Position numbers and translations under genes: made by a program. Positions 5,729 through 13,620 of a stretch of 14,589 bases of DNA are shown piece by piece. This DNA is from DATMQA01 sp035566895 (GTDB lineage: Bacteria > Verrucomicrobiota > Verrucomicrobiia > Limisphaerales > UBA8199). The notes below the pieces were generated by a model, which was not told the DNA's origin, searched no databases, and worked only from the letters and a program-made list of their open reading frames with translations. Location of the stretch: positions 1 through 14,589 of the forward strand of contig DATMQA010000068.1 in NCBI GenBank assembly GCA_035566895.1, given 5' to 3'. Every line of letters starts with the position of its first letter. Position 1 is the stretch's first letter.

Positions 5729-7899
5729 ATAGCTACGGCGACGACGGCGGGCTGTGCCCACTTTAGCGGGAACCAGGCGTGGACTTCGGTGCCCTGGCCC
5801 GGGGTGGCGTGGTACTGGAGGCCCCCACCGGCCAGCACTGCCCGCTCTTCCATGCTCAATAAGCCCAAGCTGGCGCCGCGTACGGCTTGTTCCCGAACGC
5901 TGGCCACATCAAAACCGACGCCGTCATCGCGCACAGATAAGTGGAGTTGCTGGTCGTTGGTCGTCACTTCGACGATCACGGTGCGAGCTTTGGCATGTTT
6001 CACCACGTTGGTGAGCGCTTCCTGGGCGACGCGAAAACACTCGGTTTCGATCATGGGATCCAGGCGCTGCTCCAGGGGGTCCGCCCGAACTTCAGCGTGC
6101 AGGCCGGCCAACGCGGCTTGCCGGTCTGTGTACCAGCGCAACGCCGGCTCCAGGCCCAAATCGTCGAGCATGGAAGGGCGCAAGTTCAGCGACAGGTCAT
6201 GCACTTGCTCCAGCACGTGCTCGACCACCTCAAGGCTCTCTTTCAAGCGCGGTGCCAGCGCGTCGGTACCCGGGGATTGGAGCATCGCCTGCAAGTTCAA
6301 CTCGGCGACGGTGAGCGCCTGGCCGATTTCGTCGTGGAGCTCGCGCGCCAGGTGCCGGCGTTCGGTCTCTTGCACTTCCACCAGCCGGCGGGAGAGCACA
6401 TGAAGTCTTTGGCGGGATTCCTTGAGTCTTCCCTGGGCTTGCTTGCGCTTGGTAATGTCGCGGTAGTTGAAGACAATCCCGCCGATGGCCGGGTCCTCCA
6501 GATGATTGGAGCTGGTGGATTCGATAAAACGGCAGGAGCCGTCCTGATGACGAAGCCGGTATTCGTCTCTTTGGGTGTCACCGGAGACTCTTACCAATGC
6601 CGCCAGCCGGTTTCGCGCGCGGGGCAAGTCCTCGGGCCAAAAATAGTCGAAGATACTTTTCCCCAGCGCGTCCGCCACCGTGTAGCCCAGCGTGGTCTGG
6701 AAATTCGGGCTGCGATAGAGGATAATGCCATTTTTGTCCGTTATGCCGGTCACGTCGCTTGAATTTTGCACCAGGGCGCGGAATCGCTCCTCGCTCTGGC
6801 GCAGTTCCGCTTCGCGGGCCTGCAAGGCCTCCGCCATCTGGTGCAAAGCACGCGTCAGTTGTCGCAATTCATCGCGGGCTCGGGGCAAGCCCGCTCGTGC
6901 GCCATAATCACCCGTGCCCAGCCGGGCGGTGAAATTCACCAGCGCCTCGATCGGGCGCAGGACCAAGTAGCGGCTGCCGATCCAGCCGATCCCCAGGACC
7001 AGGCCGGCGACAATCCCCACACAGGTAAGATTGCGCCTCACCATGCGGTCCGGCTCCGCAAAGAGGACGTTCCTCGGGATACTCAGGATGCTGATCACGT
7101 CGCCCGTCACGAGCGCGCTGCGGCTGGACGTGAAGTCATAGAAGATGGACATGCCCTTGGGGTCCACGGCCTCCATGACGCCGTTTTTGTGGGTCAGGAA
7201 CGCTTTCAGCAACGCCGCCTCTGGCAGAGGCTCGCTCACCAGCCACTTTTCCACCGCGGGATAACGCACGAGGATCGTGCCATTGCCGTCGATCTTGGTC
7301 CAGGTGGCCCCTTGGGGCAACTGTATCTGGAGCGCATAATCGGAGCGGTTGAGCCAGTCCAAATCCAGCGCGGCAAACACCACGGCTTGAGCTTGTCCAG
7401 ACGGATCGAAGACCGGATAGCCGAGATTGATACTGGGTTTGCCGGTAATGCGGCCAACCTGGTAGTTGCCAATGGACAGGCCGCCCGTGGAGAGCGCGCG
7501 TTGGAAGAAAGAGCGGTCGGCCAGGTTGACCGCTCCCGCGAGCGGGACAGCGCTGGCCACGACGTCTCCGTTGGTCTTAATCACGCCCAGGTTGGCATAG
7601 CGTGGGCAATCGAATAGCGAGCGCAACAACTTCGTGGCGTTACCCCACCGGGCCGATTGGACTTGGGAAGACTCCGCTACCGCGCGCAATAGTTGCCGTG
7701 TCCCGGCGATCATCTCGTCTTCTTGCCGGGCGGCGAGTTGGATTATGTCGTGCGAGCGTTGCCTCAACGCCGCGGTCTGGCGTTGGCGCTCTTGCCGTGC
7801 AATGTGCAGGGTCAGTAACACCGGCGGGAGTGAAGCCAGCACGACCAGCAGCACAAGCCGGAACCGCAACCCGGAAAAAAGCTGACTCATCGTGCGCAT
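5725..7899 (-). CDS. Membrane sensor histidine kinase (Cache-HAMP-PAS-HisKA_3-HATPase)
   Basis: A 724-aa NarX/DegS-type kinase that autophosphorylates and passes phosphate to the downstream NarL-type regulator. Order of parts: TM1 about 12-32; a large extracytoplasmic sensor region about 33-288 with Cache-like features (NLADRSFFQRAL ... GKPSINLGYPVFDPSG); TM2 about 292-312; HAMP about 313-365 (RPIEALVNFTARLGTGDYGAR); PAS about 370-488 (ERFRALVQNSSDVTGI ... FNYRDITKRK); the HisKA_3 dimerisation region with H522 in RELHDEIGQALT; and the HATPase_c domain about 615-712 with N631 (QEALTNVVKHA), the G1 box DDGVGFD (658-664) and SLGLLSMEERA. All catalytic motifs are intact. The ATG at 7899 is used; a second ATG lies at 7890, and neither has a strong Shine-Dalgarno sequence. 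Cache domains often bind small metabolites, but the ligand is unknown. Confidence 0.95.
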   Translation of the reverse strand: MRTMSQLFSGLRFRLVLLVVLASLPPVLLTLHIARQERQRQTAALRQRSHDIIQLAARQEDEMIAGTRQLLRAVAESSQVQSARWGNATKLLRSLFDCPRYANLGVIKTNGDVVASAVPLAGAVNLADRSFFQRALSTGGLSIGNYQVGRITGKPSINLGYPVFDPSGQAQAVVFAALDLDWLNRSDYALQIQLPQGATWTKIDGNGTILVRYPAVEKWLVSEPLPEAALLKAFLTHKNGVMEAVDPKGMSIFYDFTSSRSALVTGDVISILSIPRNVLFAEPDRMVRRNLTCVGIVAGLVLGIGWIGSRYLVLRPIEALVNFTARLGTGDYGARAGLPRARDELRQLTRALHQMAEALQAREAELRQSEERFRALVQNSSDVTGITDKNGIILYRSPNFQTTLGYTVADALGKSIFDYFWPEDLPRARNRLAALVRVSGDTQRDEYRLRHQDGSCRFIESTSSNHLEDPAIGGIVFNYRDITKRKQAQGRLKESRQRLHVLSRRLVEVQETERRHLARELHDEIGQALTVAELNLQAMLQSPGTDALAPRLKESLEVVEHVLEQVHDLSLNLRPSMLDDLGLEPALRWYTDRQAALAGLHAEVRADPLEQRLDPMIETECFRVAQEALTNVVKHAKARTVIVEVTTNDQQLHLSVRDDGVGFDVASVREQAVRGASLGLLSMEERAVLAGGGLQYHATPGQGTEVHAWFPLKWAQPAVVAVAI

Positions 7900-8321
7900 G
7901 ATGCAGATAATTTCTTCACACTCTGATTTCTATTTCCTGGTGGCGGAGGTATTCTTGGCGGGCCATCGCGCCTACCCACCAACGACGCTGGGGGGGCCTT
8001 TCGTATTGCATGGCGTCGCATTTGTGACTAGCACGGCCAGTGCCGCCCTCGTCCAGCAAGTTCCAACTCACTGGGGCTTAACCGCATGCGCGTTTGAGGG
8101 GTTTTACACCGACTGGCATTCGCCGGGCCAATTCGTGCAAATTGCCCGCCCTTGGTTCATTTGCCATGCAATTTGCATAGAAGACATAGGGAACAACCCG
8201 CACGCTCGAGCCTTTGATGTCCCTATAGCGTTGATTGGCAACGTACCGAGAAAGGAAAATCCGGCGGCACAGTTCAAGCTGACCCGGAGCACGTGGAACG
8301 TGTCGCTCCGACAAACGAGTT
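7900..8321. other. Intergenic region upstream of the sensor kinase, containing an operator-like palindrome
   Basis: This 422-bp spacer separates the divergent kinase and 58-aa gene. Open frames exist on both strands (7892-8335 +, 8078-8509 -), but neither resembles a known protein, and the minus one is antisense to the better 58-aa ORF. A perfect 13-nt palindrome ATGCAATTTGCAT lies at 8166-8178, with a related CAAATTG at 8138-8144. It could be a transcription-factor site, but nothing identifies the factor. Confidence 0.4.
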
Positions 8322-8498
8322 ATGCATGTAATTAAACTGATCTTCCTGACCATCTTCAACCTTTTCAAACAAGTGTGGCTGCTGCCACACACTGTCGCGC
8401 GCGCACTTCTGCAAAGGCGGCGGCAACTCGCGCGGCGCGAGATTGAAACAGAACGCCTCGACCGGATACGCAACCCGGCGAAATACGCTGGAAGGTGA
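8322..8498 (+). CDS. Small membrane-anchored basic protein, 58 aa
   Basis: The ATG at 8322 gives a 58-aa protein. Residues 3-22 (VIKLIFLTIFNLFKQVWLL) form a hydrophobic N-terminal helix. Next comes an Arg-rich helix (ALLQRRRQLARREIETERLDRIR, about 28-50) and a final NPAKYAGR. The amphipathic, positively charged region after the helix fits a single-pass protein with its C-terminus in the cytoplasm. A 'ERLDRIRNP.KY.G' ending appears familiar from small verrucomicrobial proteins, but I cannot name a family. No strong ribosome site is present. The stop codon sits inside the left arm of the hairpin at 8493-8511, which would end its transcript. Confidence 0.65.
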   Translation: MHVIKLIFLTIFNLFKQVWLLPHTVARALLQRRRQLARREIETERLDRIRNPAKYAGR

Positions 8499-8511
8499 GG
8501 GGAACTCACCT
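8493..8511. terminator. Hairpin between convergent genes, possible bidirectional terminator
   Basis: AGGTGAG (8493-8499), the loop GGGAA and CTCACCT (8505-8511) make a perfect 7-bp stem. It overlaps the stop codon of the 58-aa gene and lies just past the end of the minus-strand remnant at 8514. A CTTCATT tail follows on the plus strand; the T-tract is weak on both strands. Confidence 0.5.
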
Positions 8512-8513
8512 CT

Positions 8514-8684
8514 TCATTGCAGCCACAGATACACGCGGCTGCCTTTGGAACTGTCGCCTCGGGCCGATTCCGTGATTCTTTCCGGTTCGATCTTCCCGGG
8601 TTGAAGCAGGTAGGCCCTCACATTACGGGCGCGCTCAGCCGCCAGGAGCGGAAGAGCATCGGGCGCGATTTCCACCGCTTCCCT
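8514..8684 (-). pseudogene. C-terminal remnant of an OmpA/DUF748-like protein, in frame behind the DoxX stop
   Basis: Directly after the TGA of the DoxX gene, the same frame continues for 56 codons to a second TGA at 8514-8516. The peptide contains IAPDALPLLAAERARNVRAY, then LLQPGKIEPERI and the final KGSRVYLWLQ. The pattern 'LAAERA..V..YL...GKI..ERI ... GSRVYL' is what one expects at the C-terminus of OmpA-like or DUF748 envelope proteins; this identification is from memory of the family pattern, not a search. The N-terminal part of such a protein is missing. The fragment could be a decayed gene tail, a read-through extension of DoxX, or a tiny ORF from GTG 8675. The remnant explanation seems most likely. 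Confidence 0.55.
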
Positions 8685-9140
8685 TCAGTGACCAAACTTA
8701 TGGCTCAATCGGCCCAGCGCTATAGCCCCGAGACAAAGCCCGAAATCCCGCAGCGCAATATCGTAGAAGCCCGATAACAAAAGCAGGTTCACAATGATCC
8801 CGGCCAGCCAGCCAGCGACCACATAGGCGCCGACCCGCGGTTTCAAAAGCACCAGGAAACCAGCGACGATTTCGACCGCGCCAACCACCTGCATGAAGAT
8901 GCCGGCTCGCACGCCGGCCTGGCCGACCAAATTCCCAATCGCCGGGGCCAGATACATCTGCCAATCCTTCAAAAGATGGAAAAACTTGTCCAATCCAGCG
9001 AGAATCGGCGCCAGAGCAAAACTCCACCGCAGAACCTGGTAGGCCTGGTATGCATAATCGGCATCCCTAGCGGCACCCGCCTCCACTGCCATGATGCCCG
9101 AGTGAGTTGTTGGCCCATCATTCAGAATTTCGTCTAACAT
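8685..9140 (-). CDS. DoxX-like four-helix membrane protein
   Basis: A 151-aa integral membrane protein of the DoxX/YphA-like type. After a 25-residue polar N-terminus the sequence shows YQVLRWSFALAPILAGLDKFFH (TM1, about 35-57), GIFMQVVGAVEIVAGFLVLL (TM2, about 80-98), VGAYVVAGWLAGIIVNLLLL (TM3, about 103-122) and ALRDFGLCLGAIALGRLS (TM4, about 129-146). The 'GLDKFFHLL..W..YLAP' and 'VGAVEIVAGFLVLLKPRVGAYVVA' blocks are typical of this family in soil and environmental bacteria. Proposed roles for DoxX-like proteins include quinone-linked redox or stress membrane complexes; the exact role here is unknown. The gene is single on its strand, with a weak ribosome site. Its stop is followed in frame by the remnant at 8514-8684. 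Confidence 0.9.
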   Translation of the reverse strand: MLDEILNDGPTTHSGIMAVEAGAARDADYAYQAYQVLRWSFALAPILAGLDKFFHLLKDWQMYLAPAIGNLVGQAGVRAGIFMQVVGAVEIVAGFLVLLKPRVGAYVVAGWLAGIIVNLLLLSGFYDIALRDFGLCLGAIALGRLSHKFGH

Positions 9141-9794
9141 GACTCACATTATGCCCACAGGAGCCCGATTTCACCTGGGGGAATGACCCTACGGTCTCTT
9201 TTTGGCTTACCCTTCGAGGTCTTCGTCCCGCTTTGCCGTTTTCAGCCCTCTTCCGGCTGGCGCAGCGCTAGGAAGGGAGGCTGGCCCATGGGCAGCAAAC
9301 GGGACTTGCGTCCAAGACCTGATGTACGACTGCAACGTTCCCGACAAGCTCCAGGAGGCCGGTGTGTGAACATCTCCGCTGCCCCAAATGTGCTGATTCC
9401 TTTGATCTCTTGACAGAAATCGGCACGAAGTAGCGGGTTGAGCTTGATCACGAAGATACAATCGAGCACGCTCTTAACCCCCACGACAAAGAGCTGTTCA
9501 AATTCTACCACTTTTTCACGAGTTTCCGACGTCAGGGATGGCGCGCCGATTCGGTAGCCAGGTAGATGCCCATAGTTCGATATAGATCGAAGGCGTGCGC
9601 AGTTGATACGTGCGCAGTTGATAATTGAATTCTCCTGCCACCACTGGTATGAATTGGCTAAGATCTGTTCTTCGATGCGGCATTTGAGATCAATGGAATT
9701 GCTGTGCGGGGCTTGGGCCGGGATCACTAACCAGCAGTCACTCGAAAACACGCAGGACGCTGTTGTCTTGCTGGAGGCAAATTGCGTTACGGCA
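9141..9794. other. Gene-poor region with an unassigned minus-strand open frame
   Basis: No recognisable intact gene. A minus-strand frame is open from 9751 to 9242 (169 aa). Its central part (about 9415-9570: SETREKVVEFEQLFVVGVKS and CIFVIKLNPLLRADFCQEI) has plausible protein character, while both ends look random. It may be a decayed gene or chance. The tandem repeat at 9594-9623 lies in it. The neighbouring IS1380 scrap suggests the area has been disturbed by insertion and decay. Confidence 0.4.
9594..9623. repeat. 15-bp tandem duplication
   Basis: CGTGCGCAGTTGATA occurs twice head to tail (9594-9608 and 9609-9623). It adds five residues (INCAR repeated) to the minus-strand open frame and keeps it in frame. 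It looks like a recent slippage event. Confidence 0.8.
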
Positions 9795-9974
9795 ACCTCT
9801 GAGCTTGAATTCTGTCGGGAGGAGATTCTGGCCTGGTGGGAGGGGCAGCCGGAGGTCGATTACTGCTTAGGTTTGGGCAAAAACCCCGTGCTGATTCAGA
9901 AACTGGGGCCGGCGATGGCGCAGGCCCAGCCTGGTCTGCCCGATCCTAGTGGCCTTGAGCCGGTGGTGGTGTAG
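9795..9974 (+). mobile_element. IS1380-family transposase remnant
   Basis: The plus frame reads SELEFCREEILAWWEGQPEV then DYCLGLGKNPVLIQKLGPAM. This matches the IS1380 transposase block normally seen as 'GDSGFCREE(I/L)MAWCE..(V)DY.FGLAKN..L', which belongs to the DDE catalytic core region. About 45 residues are recognisable. The flanks do not match: the frame upstream (from 9603) and downstream to the TAG at 9972 is unlike the family, and the usual Asp of 'GDSGF' is replaced (SELEF). It is therefore a dead fragment. No terminal inverted repeats were found. It ends 5 bp before the convergent GH9 stop. Confidence 0.65.
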
Positions 9975-9979
9975 CCTTA

Positions 9980-12904
9980 TCAGGGAGCCTTCAGTGCGCG
10001 GTAGTAACGCCGTGAAAATGAGGAGGCTTGCGGGTCGGTGATGGCAACCAGGCCGTTGGCCGGCAAAGCGTTCGTGGCGAGCGGGTTCCAGGCTGCCAGG
10101 TTCGTGGAGACCTGGATGACATAGGTCCCCAGCGGCGCGCCTGCGAGCATGAAGGAGAAACCGCCGCCGGCCAGTCTTTGCGGGAGGCTCAACTGAGGAG
10201 GCGCATTGGTGCTAACGGTGACGGAATTCGTGGCAAAGGCGCGACGGCCATCCGGCCACTGCACTTCGGCCTCAATCCAATAAGCCCCAGCTTGAGGCCC
10301 CGGACTGAAGGTGTAGTTCTGACCGCCAAAAACTGGTTCCTGGCCGCTAGCTTCCCACACAATCCGCGCGGCGCTCAGGTTTGTATCCGCCACGTTCAGG
10401 GTAATAGTCAGCGGTTGTCCCAGGAGCCTGGCGGTTGTCGGAGCGATGATAGTTGCGTTAGTCGAGCGCCAGGGTTGCCCGGCCGGAGAAGTTCGCGCCG
10501 CAAGCCAGGCGACGCCGGCGAAGCCCCGCGCGGTGTCGGTGGTAGAACCTTCGGTGGAGATGTTCCAATCATCGCACCAGCGGTCGTAAAATGGGTATGG
10601 CGCAGTGCTGATATTGTCAGACGGATACACCAGCATGGTCAATTCCCATTGATACACCCACGTGGAGTAGAAACCTGGCTGGATGTTGGCGATGGGAACG
10701 CCGTCCTTGGGCAGGGTGCGGCGATCGTTAAGCGAGTATTGATCCACGATGTTACGCTGCCGCTTCCAGCCGAGGCCAGTCACGTACGCGATGTTCACCG
10801 GGTTGCAACCGCCTTCGTAGTTCACGTTGCGGAGCAGAGCGTCCACATATTGCGGATTTGGATTGAATTGGTAGGCCACCACCATGTCAAAAGCCTGCTC
10901 GGCCGAAAAGTACCAACCGCCGCCGTAATAGGCTTTAGTCAAATCAGGGAAACTGCTGCCGTAAGCATTGTCCTGCGACCAACTCAGAACGTCGTTGCCG
11001 CAGTTGGTGATGACGTTAATGCACTTGGCTAGGTAATCCGGTTGGATTTGGGCCGCTGCCAACCTTCCGTTGCTCACGGCGAAAGCGTAATCACGAACTG
11101 CGTTGCCATAACAGGCGCACATCCGCACCCAGCCCCAGCGAAACGTCGCGTAATCAGTGGGGTCGGGGAACCACTCGAAGAGCTTGGCCTGATATTGCGG
11201 GTCGGCGCTGGCCAGGAACATTTCACAGGCGGCCCAGGCCAGTTCGTCATGGTGGGTGAAATCGTCGTCGAAATGCTGAATCTTCTGATACGAACCCTCC
11301 AGGCCGAAACGCGCGATTGCGTTCGTCAGGAATAGCCATCCCAGTTTTGCGTGCGCCCAGTAATTGCTGGCGACCTGTGGATACGCCTGCTTGAAACGGG
11401 GGGACGACGAACATTGCGCAAGCGCGGCAACGGCGGCCGCAGTCGAGGCCGTATTTTTCGGCCACACGACCTGCGGATCACCGTTTTCGGGTAACACGTT
11501 GTCTTCGTATTCGCGGTATTGAGGGTACACCGAGTAATAGAACCCGCCGTCTGCATCCTGCATTTTGACCAGGAAATCCGCCTCCCACTTGGCTTCCTGC
11601 AACACGTCGCTGATTCCGTCACCGCTTTCCGGGATGCCCAGGTTGTCCAGCGCGCCTACGCCTGGCAAGGAATCCGCCGCGAACACCAGGGTGTGGATCA
11701 GTTGCGCACCGTTATCGGTGACCCGGTTGTAATCGCCCGCCTCGAAGTGACCGCCGGACACCGATACCGGTCCTTGATTTACGAACGGATAAAGCTGCGC
11801 TGAATAATTGGTAAGGCCCGGCGCGATTTGGGGGGGATTGTCTGAATTGATCTGGCTGGAATAGTTCGCAATCGTCTGCCAGGTGAACGCGAAGGGCGCT
11901 GACGCGTTGGTGGGAACAGTCGCGGGGGCGAGGTGGTCGGCGGCATGGGTGAAGCGCGTGAACGGCATGGCTACATCGAAGCCGCCGCGTTGGTGGAACA
12001 TCCCCAAGGCGTAGGTGCGCGCGAAAGCCATGGCAACGCCTTCGTCAATCCGGAACGGCAGCGAGGCACCCATCCCCGGCACAACCAGCCGGTATTCGCC
12101 TGGCGTCGTCACGCTGCTAAAATCCGCTTCATAGACATTCTGATACGGTGTCGGCGTATAGGTGTAGCCCGTATCCTTGCGCAGTGTCAGGGTGCCCTGA
12201 TACACCGTGGCCCCTTGTGCGCTTACGAGGAAGAATCTGTTGGTGGGAATCGCGATTTCGGCCATATCGCCCAGGTAATAGCCGACAGCCGCTTTTTTCG
12301 GGTAAGCCGGCAGGTAGCCTTCCTGGTTGACGTGGAGGGCAGGGTTGAAGCTGAGCGGGTCAGCCACCGCCGCGAAAGCCATGTTGGTCGGCCAAAGCGT
12401 TCCATCATTGATCACCTGGACCGCTGCGCCATCGGAGATGCGATTGCTCAGTTGGAGATAAAGTTGGTTGCCTATTCGCAAATCCCACGCTAGCAAAGGC
12501 GCAAACAGCGGACGGCGTTTGAAACCAACGCCGGTGACGATGTTGGTTTGGCCATTGACGATCACCTTGACGCTCGACATATCCGGCGGAACCAGTTGTT
12601 GCTGGTCGTTCACCCAATCCCAACTATCCACGCGCGCCGGAGCGGGCTGTTTGGTATTAACGAGAAAAAGTTCCAGCAAATTTGGAGAAAGAATGTGAAG
12701 TGCGTGATCCCCCGTTCCGGGTGTTTGAATATCCACAGCCAGGGGAATGGCTGCAAAGGCGTGCTGAAGGAACAACAGAGCGACCAGGCCAGGTAAAAAG
12801 CAAAGTCCGAATTGAAGTGGCTTGGAGAGGGCTTTCAGCGAGGGCCTGACAAACGCCGCAACCACCAAACAAAGGGCGAACCTTTTCTTTTGCATGTGTT
12901 TCAT
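9980..12904 (-). CDS. Secreted glycoside hydrolase family 9 protein (endoglucanase/glucanase-like) with CelD_N and C-terminal Ig-like modules
   Basis: A 974-aa exported enzyme expected to cut beta-glucans or related polysaccharides. A long, basic N-terminus leads to a hydrophobic core (about 31-50) with probable signal cleavage after AFA near 51. An N-terminal module (about 55-180) is followed by the CelD_N Ig-like domain (about 186-287: LHVNQEGYLPAYPKKA ... YEADFSSVTTPGEYRL). The GH9 (alpha/alpha)6 domain covers about 290-805. Its catalytic base region reads GGHFEAGDYNR (385-394) and the likely proton donor is E785 in NISTEGSTTDTARGFAGVAWL. A further Ig-like module (about 815-898) and the C-terminal QVSTNLAAWNPL ... 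SRRYYRA module (about 905-971) are of a type common on verrucomicrobial secreted proteins. The first Asp of the usual DAGD is Glu here. There is no Shine-Dalgarno sequence at ATG 12904; Met4 is an alternative start. It stands alone, without a visible polysaccharide-utilisation cluster. Confidence 0.92.
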   Translation of the reverse strand: MKHMQKKRFALCLVVAAFVRPSLKALSKPLQFGLCFLPGLVALLFLQHAFAAIPLAVDIQTPGTGDHALHILSPNLLELFLVNTKQPAPARVDSWDWVNDQQQLVPPDMSSVKVIVNGQTNIVTGVGFKRRPLFAPLLAWDLRIGNQLYLQLSNRISDGAAVQVINDGTLWPTNMAFAAVADPLSFNPALHVNQEGYLPAYPKKAAVGYYLGDMAEIAIPTNRFFLVSAQGATVYQGTLTLRKDTGYTYTPTPYQNVYEADFSSVTTPGEYRLVVPGMGASLPFRIDEGVAMAFARTYALGMFHQRGGFDVAMPFTRFTHAADHLAPATVPTNASAPFAFTWQTIANYSSQINSDNPPQIAPGLTNYSAQLYPFVNQGPVSVSGGHFEAGDYNRVTDNGAQLIHTLVFAADSLPGVGALDNLGIPESGDGISDVLQEAKWEADFLVKMQDADGGFYYSVYPQYREYEDNVLPENGDPQVVWPKNTASTAAAVAALAQCSSSPRFKQAYPQVASNYWAHAKLGWLFLTNAIARFGLEGSYQKIQHFDDDFTHHDELAWAACEMFLASADPQYQAKLFEWFPDPTDYATFRWGWVRMCACYGNAVRDYAFAVSNGRLAAAQIQPDYLAKCINVITNCGNDVLSWSQDNAYGSSFPDLTKAYYGGGWYFSAEQAFDMVVAYQFNPNPQYVDALLRNVNYEGGCNPVNIAYVTGLGWKRQRNIVDQYSLNDRRTLPKDGVPIANIQPGFYSTWVYQWELTMLVYPSDNISTAPYPFYDRWCDDWNISTEGSTTDTARGFAGVAWLAARTSPAGQPWRSTNATIIAPTTARLLGQPLTITLNVADTNLSAARIVWEASGQEPVFGGQNYTFSPGPQAGAYWIEAEVQWPDGRRAFATNSVTVSTNAPPQLSLPQRLAGGGFSFMLAGAPLGTYVIQVSTNLAAWNPLATNALPANGLVAITDPQASSFSRRYYRALKAP

Positions 12905-13218
12905 AAATCATGCGTTGCGAAGAATTCTTCGTCTTCGACCAACGTGCGAAGCTCGGTGCTTTCGGCGAGCAGTTCCCAACCTGGCACCGACGCTCGCAGC
13001 CGCGCGCAACGGAGCCCGTAGCGAGTCTGGGGAACTCAACATCCAGATTCGTCGCCTCGAGGGTGGCATGGGCAAGGACATCAGCCAGAGCAGCCGTTCC
13101 CCGGCGCGGCCGCGTCCCCAAGCGATCTGATTCCAGCGGATAGGATAGCACTCAATGCCTGGAACTCAGGACGCACACGCGGGACTCAGTCGCGCTGAGA
13201 ACCGCGCCCAAATCGCTT
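12905..13218. other. Intergenic region upstream of the GH9 gene
   Basis: Probable location of the GH9 promoter (minus strand) and the end of the lipoprotein transcript. Open frames on both strands (12822-13143 +, 12657-13151 -) lack family resemblance. A small hairpin CTCAG (13185-13189) / CTGAG (13195-13199) follows the lipoprotein stop by about 20 nt, without a T-tract. No confident promoter was seen. Confidence 0.4.
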
Positions 13219-13536
13219 TTACGGTGCAGTGACCTGGTTCCCGTCCTCTGCAACCCACATGGGCGGGTAATTGTTTGCGTCCAGGAAGTCGATCTTGTAA
13301 ACGGTTTTCCCGCTCATGTTTTCCCTCTTGATGTTGCTGATTTCCGCTGTGGGAACCTTTTCGTGCAAGGTGTCCTTCACCGTCTGGGGCAGGTCTTTGA
13401 TGGTCATACCTACCGCCGGTCCGCCCGTCAGCACGTCCTGGTCATTATAATCGCTGGCGCCGGTGTGTTTGCCCGTCCAGGCACAGCCGCTCAGCAGGCC
13501 CAGAACCCCCACTGTGCAGAGAATTTGCATTTTCAT
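13219..13536 (-). CDS. Small lipoprotein with a PepSY-like domain
   Basis: The 105-aa protein starts at ATG 13536 with the lipoprotein signal MKMQILCTVGVLGLLSGC; the lipobox LSGC puts the lipidated cysteine at residue 18. The mature part (about 45-105) reads DLPQTVKDTLHEKVPTAEIS, then GKTVYKIDF and PPMWVAEDGNQVTAP. This is the 'aV...l....a...i.......gk.vY.v.f......v.edG' pattern of the PepSY-like (DUF2874-type) fold. Such proteins are periplasmic or outer-membrane anchored, and their function is mostly unknown. The frame extends 13 codons further upstream, but that start would place charged residues before the signal. The leader is A-rich (GAACAAAAT) with no clear Shine-Dalgarno sequence. The next minus-strand gene upstream ends at 13621. 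Confidence 0.85.
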   Translation of the reverse strand: MKMQILCTVGVLGLLSGCAWTGKHTGASDYNDQDVLTGGPAVGMTIKDLPQTVKDTLHEKVPTAEISNIKRENMSGKTVYKIDFLDANNYPPMWVAEDGNQVTAP

Positions 13537-13620
13537 ATTTTGTTCGCTTTCTTTCGACACTAGATCCGCCTCCAAGCTTAGTGGCGAATCTTTATCGCGA
13601 TCACACTAGATGATAGTTAT

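Noticed and set aside
6766..7617. 283-aa plus-strand frame opposite the sensor kinase
   Set aside because: Antisense shadow; the kinase domains on the minus strand account for the sequence.
7892..8335. 147-aa plus-strand frame in the kinase upstream region
   Set aside because: No domain, odd composition, overlaps the kinase start and the better 58-aa gene.
8078..8509. 143-aa minus-strand frame
   Set aside because: It is antisense to the 58-aa gene and Arg/Ser-rich in the way of a shadow frame.
10028..11032. 334-aa plus-strand frame opposite the GH9 gene
   Set aside because: Antisense shadow of the GH9 coding region, with no family character.
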